From an archaeon (GTDB lineage Archaea > Nanobdellota > Nanobdellia > Pacearchaeales > UBA284): a stretch of DNA of 7,182 nt. Position numbers and translations under genes: made by a program. The stretch is taken from assembly GCA_030619955.1 (NCBI GenBank), contig JAUXAK010000029.1, positions 1-7,182 on the forward strand. The letters run 5' to 3'. Under the pieces are notes generated by a model. That model was given only the letters and a program-made list of their open reading frames with translations, did not search any database and was not told the DNA's origin. Shown in pieces: positions 1 through 5,497 of the stretch (its first letter is position 1; the number at the start of each line of letters is the position of its first letter).

Positions 1-1
1 C

Positions 2-307
2 ATAGAAATTGACTTAATAAGATTTTTAATATCAAAGATAAAAACAAGAAATAAAAAAAATATCAAAATTATTTATGGCAATCTTTTTAAAATACCACTA
101 AAAGATGCAACAGCAATAACTGTCTTTTTATCAAAAGAAGCAAATATAAAATTAGGAAAAAAACTAAAAAAAGAGTTAAAAGATAAAAATAAAAAAAGCA
201 AAAGAAAAGATATAAGGATAGTATCATATAAATGGCCTATCCCCTCTCCTAACTTAAAACTAGCTAAACATGACAAAAAGCACAGGATTTTTTTATATTA
301 TCTTTAA
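2..307 (+). CDS. Class I SAM-dependent methyltransferase-like protein, C-terminal end (5' truncated by window edge)
   Basis: An open frame enters at base 2 and stops with TAA at 305-307, giving 101 residues without a start. It begins with IEID, which resembles the strand-2 acidic motif that binds the ribose of S-adenosylmethionine. Next comes YGNLFKIPLKDATAI (residues 25-39), like the motif around strand 4 of class I methyltransferases. Residues 40-59 then follow the pattern of a hydrophobic strand, an asparagine and 'kL.keL', and IRIVSYKWPIP (about 71-81) follows. This order resembles small archaeal methyltransferases related to the FAM173/ATPSCKMT protein-lysine methyltransferases. The glycine-rich SAM loop would lie upstream of the window, so activity cannot be judged and the substrate is unknown. 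The tail is Lys-rich. A T-rich stretch lies within the last codons, and the next gene follows after 69 bp, so it is probably a separate transcription unit. The methyltransferase fold is moderately certain; the exact family is not. Confidence 0.65.
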   Translation: MEIDLIRFLISKIKTRNKKNIKIIYGNLFKIPLKDATAITVFLSKEANIKLGKKLKKELKDKNKKSKRKDIRIVSYKWPIPSPNLKLAKHDKKHRIFLYYL

Positions 308-333
308 ATATAAAAAATAAAAACAAACATAAA

Positions 334-376
334 ATTTAAAAACATAAAATAGCTAGTAGTGTTATAAAAGAGGAAC
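334..376 (+). promoter_or_regulatory. Possible core promoter and short leader of the pilin-like gene
   Basis: An AT box, ATTTAAAA at 334-341, lies about 26 bp before position 363. A transcript starting there would have a leader of about 13 nt. That leader contains AGAGGA (369-374), a partial Shine-Dalgarno match only 2 nt from the ATG at 377. The whole region is so AT-rich that the TATA assignment is weak. Confidence 0.3.
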
Positions 377-916
377 ATGATAAAAAACAAACAAGGTGGT
401 TTTGAGATGTCTGTAACTACATTAGTAGTTATAGTCATAGCTGTTGTTATGCTTATTCTTGGGCTTGTTTTTGTAAGGCAGATATTTAAAACTGCAACAG
501 AAAGTATGACTGTAATGGACTCTCAGATAAAAACTAAACTCAATAAAATGTTTGAAGAAGAAGGATATCCTGTAGCAGTACTCACCAAGGTTGTTACAGT
601 AAAAAGAGGAACAGAAGCTTTTTCAATTCCCATAGCTTTTCAAACACAAAGTGGAGAGGGAGCAGTAGATGTAAGCTTAGAATATAAAGTAGAACTCAAA
701 GGAGGAGATTGCATAGGTACAGAAAATTGGATTATTTCACCAGAGTTAGAAAGAAAATCAAAAGATTTTAGTACTGTAGTAGCTGATAAAGCTTATTTAG
801 ATATAGTTCTTTCAGTGCCAAAAACTGTTGCTAAATGCAGACAAATAATTAAAATTTCAGTCTATGAACCAGATTATGGCGAGTCTTATGATACATTTAC
901 CTTGAACATAGCTTAG
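377..916 (+). CDS. Archaeal type IV pilin-like / class III signal peptide protein
   Basis: This 179-residue protein begins with a short basic leader ending in QGG (residues 6-8). FEMS follows, then an uninterrupted hydrophobic helix at about residues 13-33. That is the layout of archaeal type IV prepilins, whose leader is cut by a FlaK/PibD/EppA-type peptidase and whose helix builds the filament core or anchors the protein. Cleavage would be expected after G8; this is inferred, and the residues after it do not follow the classical FTLIE pattern exactly. The outer part (about 38-179) is predicted to be beta-rich. It has two cysteines, C112 and C154, which could form a disulfide. I do not recognise a specific family for the ectodomain. 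The gene stands alone between the methyltransferase end and cysS, with no visible pilus assembly ATPase or TadC partner, so it could be a minor pilin or simply an anchored surface protein. A partial Shine-Dalgarno site (AGAGGA) supports the start. Confidence 0.65.
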   Translation: MIKNKQGGFEMSVTTLVVIVIAVVMLILGLVFVRQIFKTATESMTVMDSQIKTKLNKMFEEEGYPVAVLTKVVTVKRGTEAFSIPIAFQTQSGEGAVDVSLEYKVELKGGDCIGTENWIISPELERKSKDFSTVVADKAYLDIVLSVPKTVAKCRQIIKISVYEPDYGESYDTFTLNIA

Positions 917-920
917 GACT

Positions 921-952
921 AAATTTAAAAACAAATTTTTCTTTTCTTTTAT
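921..952 (+). promoter_or_regulatory. cysS: Leaderless-type promoter of the cysS operon, overlapping a T-rich terminator tract
   Basis: AATTTAAAAA (922-931) is a TATA-like box centred about 26 bp upstream of the cysS ATG at 953. That is the archaeal spacing expected if transcription starts at or next to the start codon. No Shine-Dalgarno sequence precedes the ATG, which fits leaderless translation. Between box and ATG, bases 936-950 are 13 T and 2 C. On the same strand this resembles the T-rich terminators of archaea, so it may also end the pilin-like transcript. Inferred from sequence only. Confidence 0.45.
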
Positions 953-2344
953 ATGTTAAAGTTATATAATACATTAACAAGAAGAAAAGAAGCTTTTAAG
1001 CCAATTAAACCTAGTTATGTAGGCTTTTATGCTTGTGGCCCCACAGTTTATTGGTATCAGCATATTGGCAATTTAAGAACTTATATATTTGGGGATATTT
1101 TAAAGAGGGTTTTGATTTATAATGGTTACAAAGTTAAACATGTTATAAATATAACAGATGTAGGTCATCTTACCAGTGATGCTGATATGGGTGAAGATAA
1201 AATGGTTATTGCCTTAAAAAGAGAAGGTTTACCTTTAACAAAAGAGTCTATGTTTAAATTAGCTGAGAAATATACTGGCATTTTTAAACAAGATATTAAA
1301 AAATTAAATATTATCGAACCAGATGTCTGGTGTAAAGCTACAGAGCACATAAAAGAACAGATCGAATTAATCAAGAGAATAGAAAAAAATAATTATGCTT
1401 ATATTGGGAAAAAGAGTGGTAATGTTTACTTTGATACTTCTAAATTCAAAGATTATGGCAGACTTGCAAGATTAAAACTTAAAGGACTTAAAGCAGGAGC
1501 AAGAACTGAAGTTGACCCTAACAAAAAAAATCCAAGAGATTTTGTTTTATGGTTTACAATAAAAGGTTCAAAATTTAAAGAGCATCTACTAAAATGGCCA
1601 AGTCCTTGGGGGGAAGGCTGGCCAGGATGGCACATTGAATGTAGTGCCATGTCAATAAAATATCTTGGAGAGAATTTTGATATCCATACAGGGGGGATAG
1701 ATCATATCCCAATACATCATACAAATGAAATCGCTCAAAGTGAAGCTGCTACTGGAAAAAAGTTTGTTAATTACTGGTTGCATGGGGCTTTTTTAACATC
1801 TAAAGGAGAGAAAGTAAGCAAAAGTACTGGTGGTTTGTTTACTCTTGCTGAACTCAAAGAGGCTGGTTATGAATCTTTGGCATACAAATATTTTGTATTA
1901 ACAACTAGTTATAGAAATAATCTTGATTTTTCTTTAAAAAATTTAAAAAATGCCCAGAATGCTTACAGAAGAATAAAAAACATTATCTTAGAATTAAAAG
2001 ATGACAAAAAGATAAATAAAAAATATTTGCAGGAATTTGAAAAAGCAATAAATGATGACTTAGATATGCCCAAAGCTCTGTCTATTTTATGGAAATTTGT
2101 AAGAGACAAAAGAGCAGAAGGTAAAATAAAAACTATAGAAAAAATGGATAAAGTTTTTGCTTTAGATTTATTAAAAAAAGAGAAAATAAAAATTCCAGAA
2201 AAAATCAAAAAACTCATACAAGAACGAGAAGAAGCAAGAAAAAAGAAAAATTTCAAGCTGGCAGATAAAATCAGAGAAAAAATTAAAGAGCAAGGTTATA
2301 TAATTGAAGACACAATTGAGGGACCAAGAATTAAAAAATTATAA
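953..2344 (+). CDS. cysS: Cysteinyl-tRNA synthetase
   Basis: This cytoplasmic class Ia aminoacyl-tRNA synthetase joins cysteine to tRNA-Cys using ATP. At 463 residues it has the usual full length. The N-terminus has the YACGPTVY motif (residues 26-33) and the HIGH signature as HIGN (37-40). The zinc site that selects cysteine appears complete: C28, C230 in GWHIECSAM, and H255 and E259 in [10 protein letters not shown]. Their spacing equals that of the E. coli enzyme (C28, C209, H234, E238) after a 21-residue shift. The second ATP-binding signature is KVSKS (287-291), a mild variant of KMSKS. The C-terminal helical part is rich in lysine. It is the first gene of the translation operon, and its stop lies 8 bp before the next start. 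A leaderless-type promoter precedes it. No defect is visible, so it should be functional. Having a dedicated CysRS makes the SepRS/SepCysS route to Cys-tRNA unnecessary here. Confidence 0.97.
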   Translation: MLKLYNTLTRRKEAFKPIKPSYVGFYACGPTVYWYQHIGNLRTYIFGDILKRVLIYNGYKVKHVINITDVGHLTSDADMGEDKMVIALKREGLPLTKESMFKLAEKYTGIFKQDIKKLNIIEPDVWCKATEHIKEQIELIKRIEKNNYAYIGKKSGNVYFDTSKFKDYGRLARLKLKGLKAGARTEVDPNKKNPRDFVLWFTIKGSKFKEHLLKWPSPWGEGWPGWHIECSAMSIKYLGENFDIHTGGIDHIPIHHTNEIAQSEAATGKKFVNYWLHGAFLTSKGEKVSKSTGGLFTLAELKEAGYESLAYKYFVLTTSYRNNLDFSLKNLKNAQNAYRRIKNIILELKDDKKINKKYLQEFEKAINDDLDMPKALSILWKFVRDKRAEGKIKTIEKMDKVFALDLLKKEKIKIPEKIKKLIQEREEARKKKNFKLADKIREKIKEQGYIIEDTIEGPRIKKL

Positions 2345-2352
2345 AAAATAAG

Positions 2353-2916
2353 ATGCAGATAAAAAAAATAAAATATCGCTGGTTTTATACATCTTCAGGC
2401 AAGCTTGTTCTTGCAGGAAAAAATGCTGAGCAAAATGAACAGCTTGTAAAGCAAGCTAAGAAAAATGATATTATCTCACATACTAAAGAGCCAGGAAGCC
2501 CTTTTTGTATTTTAAAAGACAAGGTCAAGGCTCAAGACATAAAAGAAGCTGCAATTTTTTGCGCATGCTTTAGTCAGGGATGGAAAAAGAAAAAAAAAGA
2601 AATGGAAGTTCACATGTTTAAAGCAGATCAAATTTTTAAAGAAAAAAGACAAAAGACAGGAACTTTTTCTGTTGTAGGGAAAGTACAAAAATGTCATGTC
2701 AAGTTGGAGTTATGGTTAGGAATACAAAAAAAGAAACTTAGAGCAACTCCAAAGTCTTGTTTTGAGAATCCATTAATAAAAATTTTGCCTGGAAAAATCA
2801 GCAAGGAAAAAGCAATAGATAAAATAAAAGATATGTTAGAGAAAAAAAGATATAAGTTTAGTAAAGAAGAGGTTGCAAGTGCAATTCCTGCAGGAAGCTT
2901 TGAATTAGGAAAATGA
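2353..2916 (+). CDS. Standalone NFACT-R (DUF814) RNA-binding domain protein
   Basis: The 187-residue protein is the NFACT-R domain alone, without the NFACT-N and coiled-coil parts of full-length Rqc2/NEMF/RqcH proteins. Signature elements are RWFYTSSGKLVLAG (residues 9-22), followed by AEQNEQLV (25-32). Then comes IISHTKEPGSPFCIL (40-54) and the helical EAAIFCACFSQGWK (65-78). GTFSVVGK further on matches the 'G.F.iRGk' strand of the domain. The C-terminal ~50 residues (PLIKILPG onward, ending IPAGSFELGK) resemble the extension seen in archaeal solo NFACT-R proteins. Known full-length relatives bind stalled large ribosomal subunits and recruit tRNA in ribosome quality control. The exact role of the solo form is not established, so an RNA- or ribosome-binding role is inferred. 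It sits 8 bp after cysS, and its TGA overlaps the next ATG (ATGA), pointing to translational coupling. No Shine-Dalgarno site is visible. Confidence 0.82.
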   Translation: MQIKKIKYRWFYTSSGKLVLAGKNAEQNEQLVKQAKKNDIISHTKEPGSPFCILKDKVKAQDIKEAAIFCACFSQGWKKKKKEMEVHMFKADQIFKEKRQKTGTFSVVGKVQKCHVKLELWLGIQKKKLRATPKSCFENPLIKILPGKISKEKAIDKIKDMLEKKRYKFSKEEVASAIPAGSFELGK

Positions 2917-3185
2917 AAACTAAGCTTGTAAATTTTGAAATAGGAAAAAAAGGTCTAACTAGAGAATTTATAGATGCTATTGAAAAAACATTTAAAAAGC
3001 ACGAGTTAGTTAAGGTATCTGTACTTAAAAGTGCGACTAGAAATAAAGAAGAAACAAGAAAAATAGCTCAAGAAATATGTTCTGAGCTTAAAAATAAAGA
3101 AAATAAAGAATTTACTGCAAAAATTATTGGTTTTACAATTTTTATAAGAAAATGGAGAAAGAAACCGAAACAAAAGAAAAAATAA
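2913..3185 (+). CDS. yhbY: YhbY-family (CRM domain) RNA-binding protein
   Basis: This 90-residue single-domain CRM protein has the domain's order of elements. The IGKKGLT loop (residues 10-16) corresponds to the GxxG-type RNA-contact loop. A helix follows (EFIDAIEKTFKKHELVKV), then strand VSVLKSA, a second helix with KIAQEICSEL, and the final strand AKIIGFTIFIRK. Bacterial YhbY associates with pre-50S ribosomes, and CRM domains in plants act in intron splicing. A role in ribosome assembly is therefore plausible for this archaeal form but is inference. The C-terminus ends in a very basic stretch (WRKKPKQKKK). The start overlaps the upstream stop as ATGA. The last 34 bp overlap the start of the eS19 gene in another frame. 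The gene neighbourhood (a YhbY-like protein beside eS19) is known from other archaea. Confidence 0.85.
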   Translation: MKTKLVNFEIGKKGLTREFIDAIEKTFKKHELVKVSVLKSATRNKEETRKIAQEICSELKNKENKEFTAKIIGFTIFIRKWRKKPKQKKK

Positions 3186-3619
3186 CTAAAGCAAGAAGAA
3201 TAACTGTTCATGAAGTGCCTGCTCAGGCATTTATCAAAGCTTTAGCTTCAAAACTAAAAGGAATGCCAGAATTTAAAATGCCTGAATGGGCAGCTTTTGT
3301 CAAAACAAGCCATGCAAAAGCAAGGCTGCCTGAAAAAGAAGACTGGTGGTATACAAGATCTGCAGCAATAATAAGAACAGTTTATGTTAAAGGTGTTACA
3401 GGAGTATCAAAACTAAGAACAAAATACGGCTCAAGAAAAAAAAGAGGTGCAAAACCTGAAAAATTTTATAAAGCATCAGGAAAAATTATCAGAACAGCAT
3501 TACAACAAGCAACAAAAGCTGGCCTTGTTGGGCATATAAAAGAAAAAAGAGCAGGAAGAAGACTGACAAAAAAAGGAAAAGAATTTCTTGAAGCTCTTGC
3601 TGCTGAAATAAAAAAATAA
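3152..3619 (+). CDS. rps19e: Small-subunit ribosomal protein eS19
   Basis: eS19 is an archaeal/eukaryotic protein of the 30S head. The 155 residues show its conserved blocks in order: VHEVPAQAFIKALA (about 19-32), MPEWAAFVKT (43-52) and DWWYTRSAAIIRTVY (64-78). After these come GVTGVSKLRTKYGSRKKRG (81-99), SGKIIRTALQQ (109-119) and AGRRLTKKG (134-142). The family usually begins just before the 'V.dVPA' block, so about 17 charged residues here (METETK-like, Glu/Lys-rich) are an N-terminal extension. They are encoded in the 34 bp shared with the end of yhbY and just after it. No ATG, GTG or TTG lies in frame between codon 1 and the core, so the upstream ATG at 3152 is the best start. No Shine-Dalgarno site is seen; coupling to yhbY translation is likely. 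The following gene is 23 bp away. Confidence 0.95.
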   Translation: MEKETETKEKITKARRITVHEVPAQAFIKALASKLKGMPEFKMPEWAAFVKTSHAKARLPEKEDWWYTRSAAIIRTVYVKGVTGVSKLRTKYGSRKKRGAKPEKFYKASGKIIRTALQQATKAGLVGHIKEKRAGRRLTKKGKEFLEALAAEIKK

Positions 3620-3642
3620 AAATTAAAAAAGGAAAAGAAAAA

Positions 3643-3939
3643 ATGAAAGAATCAGTAACAGAATCAACAGAACCAGATAATATTAATAAATTAATTCAGC
3701 AAGTAGCTTTACTTGAAGGCATTGCGAAAAAAAATATGACTAAAGAAGCTATAGCAAGACATGGCAATTTAAAAATAGCACATCCTGAAACTGCTATTCA
3801 GGCTGTTGCAATGATTGCTCAAGCTGCGCAACTTGGCCAAATTTCAAAGCCAATTTGTGATGAAGAATTCAAAGCCTTACTTATAGAAATTCAGAAAGGC
3901 AAGCCAAATTTAAATTTTAAAAATAAAATTTTAAAGTAA
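3643..3939 (+). CDS. PDCD5-family DNA-binding protein
   Basis: The 98-residue protein matches the helical core of the PDCD5/TFAR19 family. INKLIQQVALLEGIAKKNMTKEAIARHGNLKIAHPETA (about 14-51) corresponds to the '..ilt.eAreRLsniklvkPe.a' block. The helix with MIAQAAQLGQI (57-67) and DEEFKALLIEIQ (73-84) match the 'liqlaqsGqi...dee.lk.lL..l' block. The usual basic N-terminal helix of the family is missing, replaced by an acidic ESVTESTEPD stretch, and the protein is slightly short. Identity to the family is moderate. The identification is strengthened by position: in many archaea the PDCD5-like gene lies between eS19 and eL39, exactly as here. Archaeal members bind nucleic acid in vitro, but their cellular role is not settled. 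An A-rich, GGA-containing spacer (AAAAAAGGAAAAG) precedes the start. Confidence 0.85.
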   Translation: MKESVTESTEPDNINKLIQQVALLEGIAKKNMTKEAIARHGNLKIAHPETAIQAVAMIAQAAQLGQISKPICDEEFKALLIEIQKGKPNLNFKNKILK

Positions 3940-3972
3940 AAATAAGAAAATAAAAATTAAAACAAAATAAAC

Positions 3973-4203
3973 ATGGCAAAATATAAAACAATAACAAAAA
4001 AAACTCGTTTAGCTAAGCAGGCAAGAAGAACAAAGTGGGCTCCTTTTTGGGTTATTCCTAAGGCCTTAGGCAAAGGCAAAAGAGTTCATCCTTCAAGATT
4101 AACAAGAGTAAAACGTTCATGGCGTAGAACTAAGATTCCTCTTGCAATTAAAAGGCAAAAAATGAGAAAAATAAAATCAGGAAGAAAGAAAAGAAAATAT
4201 TAA
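3973..4203 (+). CDS. rpl39e: Large-subunit ribosomal protein eL39 with basic C-terminal extension
   Basis: eL39 is a short basic protein lining the lower peptide exit tunnel. The core is clear: KKTRLAKQARRTKWAPFWVI (residues 9-28) matches the family's 'kk.rLakA.rqNr.vP.WVm.KT'. A basic stretch and the terminal signature KRSWRRTKI (47-55) follow, equivalent to 'rrhWRRtkl'. Typical eL39 ends there at about 50 residues. This one continues for about 21 more residues with a strongly basic tail (KRQKMRKIKSGRKKRKY), giving 76 in total. The stretch between the WV and WRR blocks looks slightly altered, with no obvious acidic residue. Because eL39 sits in the tunnel wall and touches 23S rRNA, the tail probably runs into rRNA; this is inference. 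The gene lies 33 bp after the PDCD5-like gene and 23 bp before eL31, the classical archaeal order. Confidence 0.92.
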   Translation: MAKYKTITKKTRLAKQARRTKWAPFWVIPKALGKGKRVHPSRLTRVKRSWRRTKIPLAIKRQKMRKIKSGRKKRKY

Positions 4204-4226
4204 AAAACAAAAATTAAAAACAAAAA

Positions 4227-4865
4227 ATGGCAAAGACAAAGAAAGCAAAAGAAAAAAAACCTGAAAAGAAATTTGAAAGAATTTATACTATTCCTTTAAG
4301 GCGAGAAGTGAAAAAAGCTCCCCGCTATAAAAAAGCTGAAAAAGCAATCAGAACAATAAGAGCTTTTCTTGTTAAACATATGAAAGTGCCTGATAGAGAT
4401 ATAAATAAGATTAAAATAGGAAGATGGGTTAATGAAGCTATCTGGACTAGGGGTATAAGAAAACCTCCTCAGAAAATCACAATAAGGGCTGAAAAAGATT
4501 CTGAAGGTAATGTAAAAGTAGATCTTGTTAGCTTGCCGCCAAAATTTGCTGTTCAAGAAGCAAAGATAAAAAAGAAAGCAGCAAAAATTACTGCAAAAGA
4601 AGAAGCAAAAAAAGAGGAAACAAAGAAGAAAAAAGAGAAGGAAGTAAAGGAGAAAGAAACAAAGGAAAAAGAGGAGAAAAAGGAAGAAGAAAAGAAAGAG
4701 AAGGAAAAAAGTGAGCAGGAAAAGATAGAAGAAAAGGAAAAGAAAGAAAAAGAGAAAGCTTTGCATAAAGAAGTTGCTAAACCCCCCTCAGAATATACAA
4801 AGATTAAAGCAGCTGGTGGTAAAAAAGAAAGAAAAGAGATTTTTAGAAAAGCTTTGGAAAAATAA
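4227..4865 (+). CDS. rpl31e: Large-subunit ribosomal protein eL31 with a ~100-residue Lys/Glu-rich tail
   Basis: The eL31 core occupies about residues 16-105. It includes FERIYTIPLRREVKKAPRYKKA (16-37), AIRTIRAFLVKHMKV (40-54), WVNEAIWTRGIRKPPQKI (67-84) and a final strand pair (VKVDLVSLPP). eL31 sits near the peptide tunnel exit of the 50S subunit. The family normally ends close to residue 100 of this numbering. Here about 105 further residues follow, almost all Lys and Glu in short alternating runs (about 113-177). A less repetitive end comes after that: PPSEYTKI, AGG, then a KKERKEIFRKALEK helix. The tail reads as a long charged single helix or coiled coil. Because the terminal 35 residues are not low complexity, they may be a docking element; this is inference. 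The N-terminus is also Lys-rich (residues 3-15). It is the last gene of the translation operon. Confidence 0.93.
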   Translation: MAKTKKAKEKKPEKKFERIYTIPLRREVKKAPRYKKAEKAIRTIRAFLVKHMKVPDRDINKIKIGRWVNEAIWTRGIRKPPQKITIRAEKDSEGNVKVDLVSLPPKFAVQEAKIKKKAAKITAKEEAKKEETKKKKEKEVKEKETKEKEEKKEEEKKEKEKSEQEKIEEKEKKEKEKALHKEVAKPPSEYTKIKAAGGKKERKEIFRKALEK

Positions 4866-4900
4866 AAAAGTTGCTGAACAATTTTCTAATATTTTATAAT
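4866..4900 (+). terminator. Possible T-rich terminator after the ribosomal operon
   Basis: After the eL31 stop, two short T tracts (ATTTTCT at 4881-4887 and ATTTTA at 4891-4896) occur before the toxin-antitoxin promoter. Archaeal termination often uses such T runs, but these are short, so the assignment is weak. Confidence 0.25.
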
Positions 4901-4910
4901 ATAAATCGAA

Positions 4911-4921
4911 ATATTTATAAA
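4911..4921 (+). promoter_or_regulatory. TATA box of the toxin-antitoxin operon
   Basis: TATTTATAAA at 4912-4921 is a near-consensus archaeal TATA box, preceded by an A-rich CGAAA at the BRE position. Its centre lies about 26-27 bp before the antitoxin ATG at 4943, so the transcript is probably leaderless. The box directly abuts and slightly overlaps the inverted repeat at 4919-4939. Confidence 0.55.
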
Positions 4922-4939
4922 GTAAGAATATCTTACTTT
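4919..4939. promoter_or_regulatory. Perfect 9-bp inverted repeat, candidate autoregulatory operator
   Basis: AAAGTAAGA (4919-4927), spacer ATA, then TCTTACTTT (4931-4939) form an exact dyad. It fills the space between the TATA box and the antitoxin start, so a protein bound there would block polymerase recruitment. AbrB-type antitoxins are dimeric DNA-binding proteins that commonly repress their own operons, so the antitoxin encoded next is the obvious candidate ligand. The dyad is seen directly; the operator role is inferred. Confidence 0.6.
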
Positions 4940-4942
4940 TAT

Positions 4943-5197
4943 ATGGAAATCACAAAGCTAAGTTCAAAAGGTCAGATAGTAATCCCTGAAAAAATCAGGA
5001 AAAATATAAAGAAAGGGACTCCGTTCATAGTGAGCACTATGAATAACAAGTATATTGTACTTAAAAAAATTGAGGGAATAAGCAAAGAAGACATGGAAAC
5101 TTTAAAAGGATTACAAAAAGCTTGGGATGATTTAGCAGCAGGTAAGGGAATAAGGCTAACAAAGAGGAATTTCTTAAAAGAATTAGCAAAATGGTAA
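4943..5197 (+). CDS. AbrB/MazE-type (SpoVT-AbrB domain) antitoxin
   Basis: This 84-residue protein starts with the swapped-hairpin DNA-binding domain. ITKLSSKGQIVIPEKIRKNI (residues 3-22) is the hallmark, followed by GTPFIVS and KYIVLKKI. The helical C-terminal half (about 47-84) ends RNFLKELAKW and would wrap the toxin. An in-frame ATG at 4871 would add 24 residues. I chose 4943 because the domain always begins at this point and the TATA box and dyad lie upstream of it. A perfect inverted repeat ends 3 bp before the start, suggesting that the antitoxin, alone or with the toxin, represses the pair. The stop overlaps the toxin start (ATGGTAA, 7 bp), which is typical of coupled toxin-antitoxin genes. 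Its partner is a RelE-type rather than a MazF- or PIN-type toxin. Family is near certain; antitoxin role rests on the context. Confidence 0.88.
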   Translation: MEITKLSSKGQIVIPEKIRKNIKKGTPFIVSTMNNKYIVLKKIEGISKEDMETLKGLQKAWDDLAAGKGIRLTKRNFLKELAKW

Positions 5198-5445
5198 GAG
5201 ATATCTGGAGATCTCCTGGGTTTATTAAAGCTATAGTTAGAATAAAAGATAATTTAGTTAAGGAAAAAGTAAAGAAACAAGTTATAAAAATAATAGATAA
5301 TCCTGAAATCGGAAAACCATTAAGATATAATCTAAAAGGTGAAAGAACAGTTTATGTAAAACCATATAGGATAATTTATACTTTTGATGAAAACACAATC
5401 TATCTTTTGAGGTTTGAACATAGAAAGAAAGTTTATAAGCATTAA
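5191..5445 (+). CDS. RelE/ParE-family toxin
   Basis: The 84-residue protein has the RelE fold order. An N-terminal strand and two helices span about 8-36. Then comes the DNP-containing turn (36-38), PLRYNLKGERTVYV (43-56), KPYRIIYTFDENTIYLLRF (57-75) and the C-terminal EHRKKVYKH (76-84). The 'PLr.nL.g...yRv..YRiiY' and final 'HRk.vY' patterns are typical of archaeal RelE. Family members with an active site cut mRNA in the ribosomal A site, using basic residues. Here R45, R52, R60, H77 and R78 are candidates, so the toxin looks intact. ParE-type gyrase poisons share the fold, and sequence alone does not separate the two functions. The gene overlaps the antitoxin stop by 7 bp and is presumably held silent by it. 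It is the last + strand gene before the convergent secreted-protein genes. Confidence 0.88.
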   Translation: MVRDIWRSPGFIKAIVRIKDNLVKEKVKKQVIKIIDNPEIGKPLRYNLKGERTVYVKPYRIIYTFDENTIYLLRFEHRKKVYKH

Positions 5446-5449
5446 ACTA

Positions 5450-5485
5450 AAAGAAAAAGTCTTAAAAAATAAAAAAGAAAAAAAT
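5450..5485 (-). terminator. T-rich terminator of the left secreted-protein gene
   Basis: Read on the minus strand, the region after the stop codon contains three T runs (complement of A runs at 5464-5469, 5471-5476 and 5478-5484) plus another at 5453-5459. Such T-rich tracts end transcription in archaea. On the plus strand there is no matching signal for the toxin gene. Confidence 0.5.
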
Positions 5486-5497
5486 TCTAAATAAATT

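Noticed and set aside
1165..2256. Several minus-strand open frames opposite cysS
   Set aside because: cysS is intact with all motifs. The opposite frames have no recognisable domains and reflect Lys-rich codons on the plus strand.
3618..4226. Recurring AAAATTAAAA motif in each spacer between the ribosomal genes (3620-3627, 3953-3962, 4210-4219) as internal promoters
   Set aside because: The distance to the start codons (about 12-19 bp) is too short and variable for TATA boxes, and such A-rich strings are expected by chance at this composition.
4296..4766. A long minus-strand open frame opposite the eL31 gene, rich in Phe and Leu
   Set aside because: It is the mirror of the Lys/Glu codons (AAG, GAA read as CTT, TTC) of the eL31 tail and core. 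eL31 is certain, so this frame is a composition artefact.
4871..4942. Upstream in-frame ATG that would lengthen the AbrB antitoxin by 24 residues
   Set aside because: The AbrB domain begins at the inner ATG, and the TATA box and palindrome lie within the would-be extension, so the upstream start is not credible.
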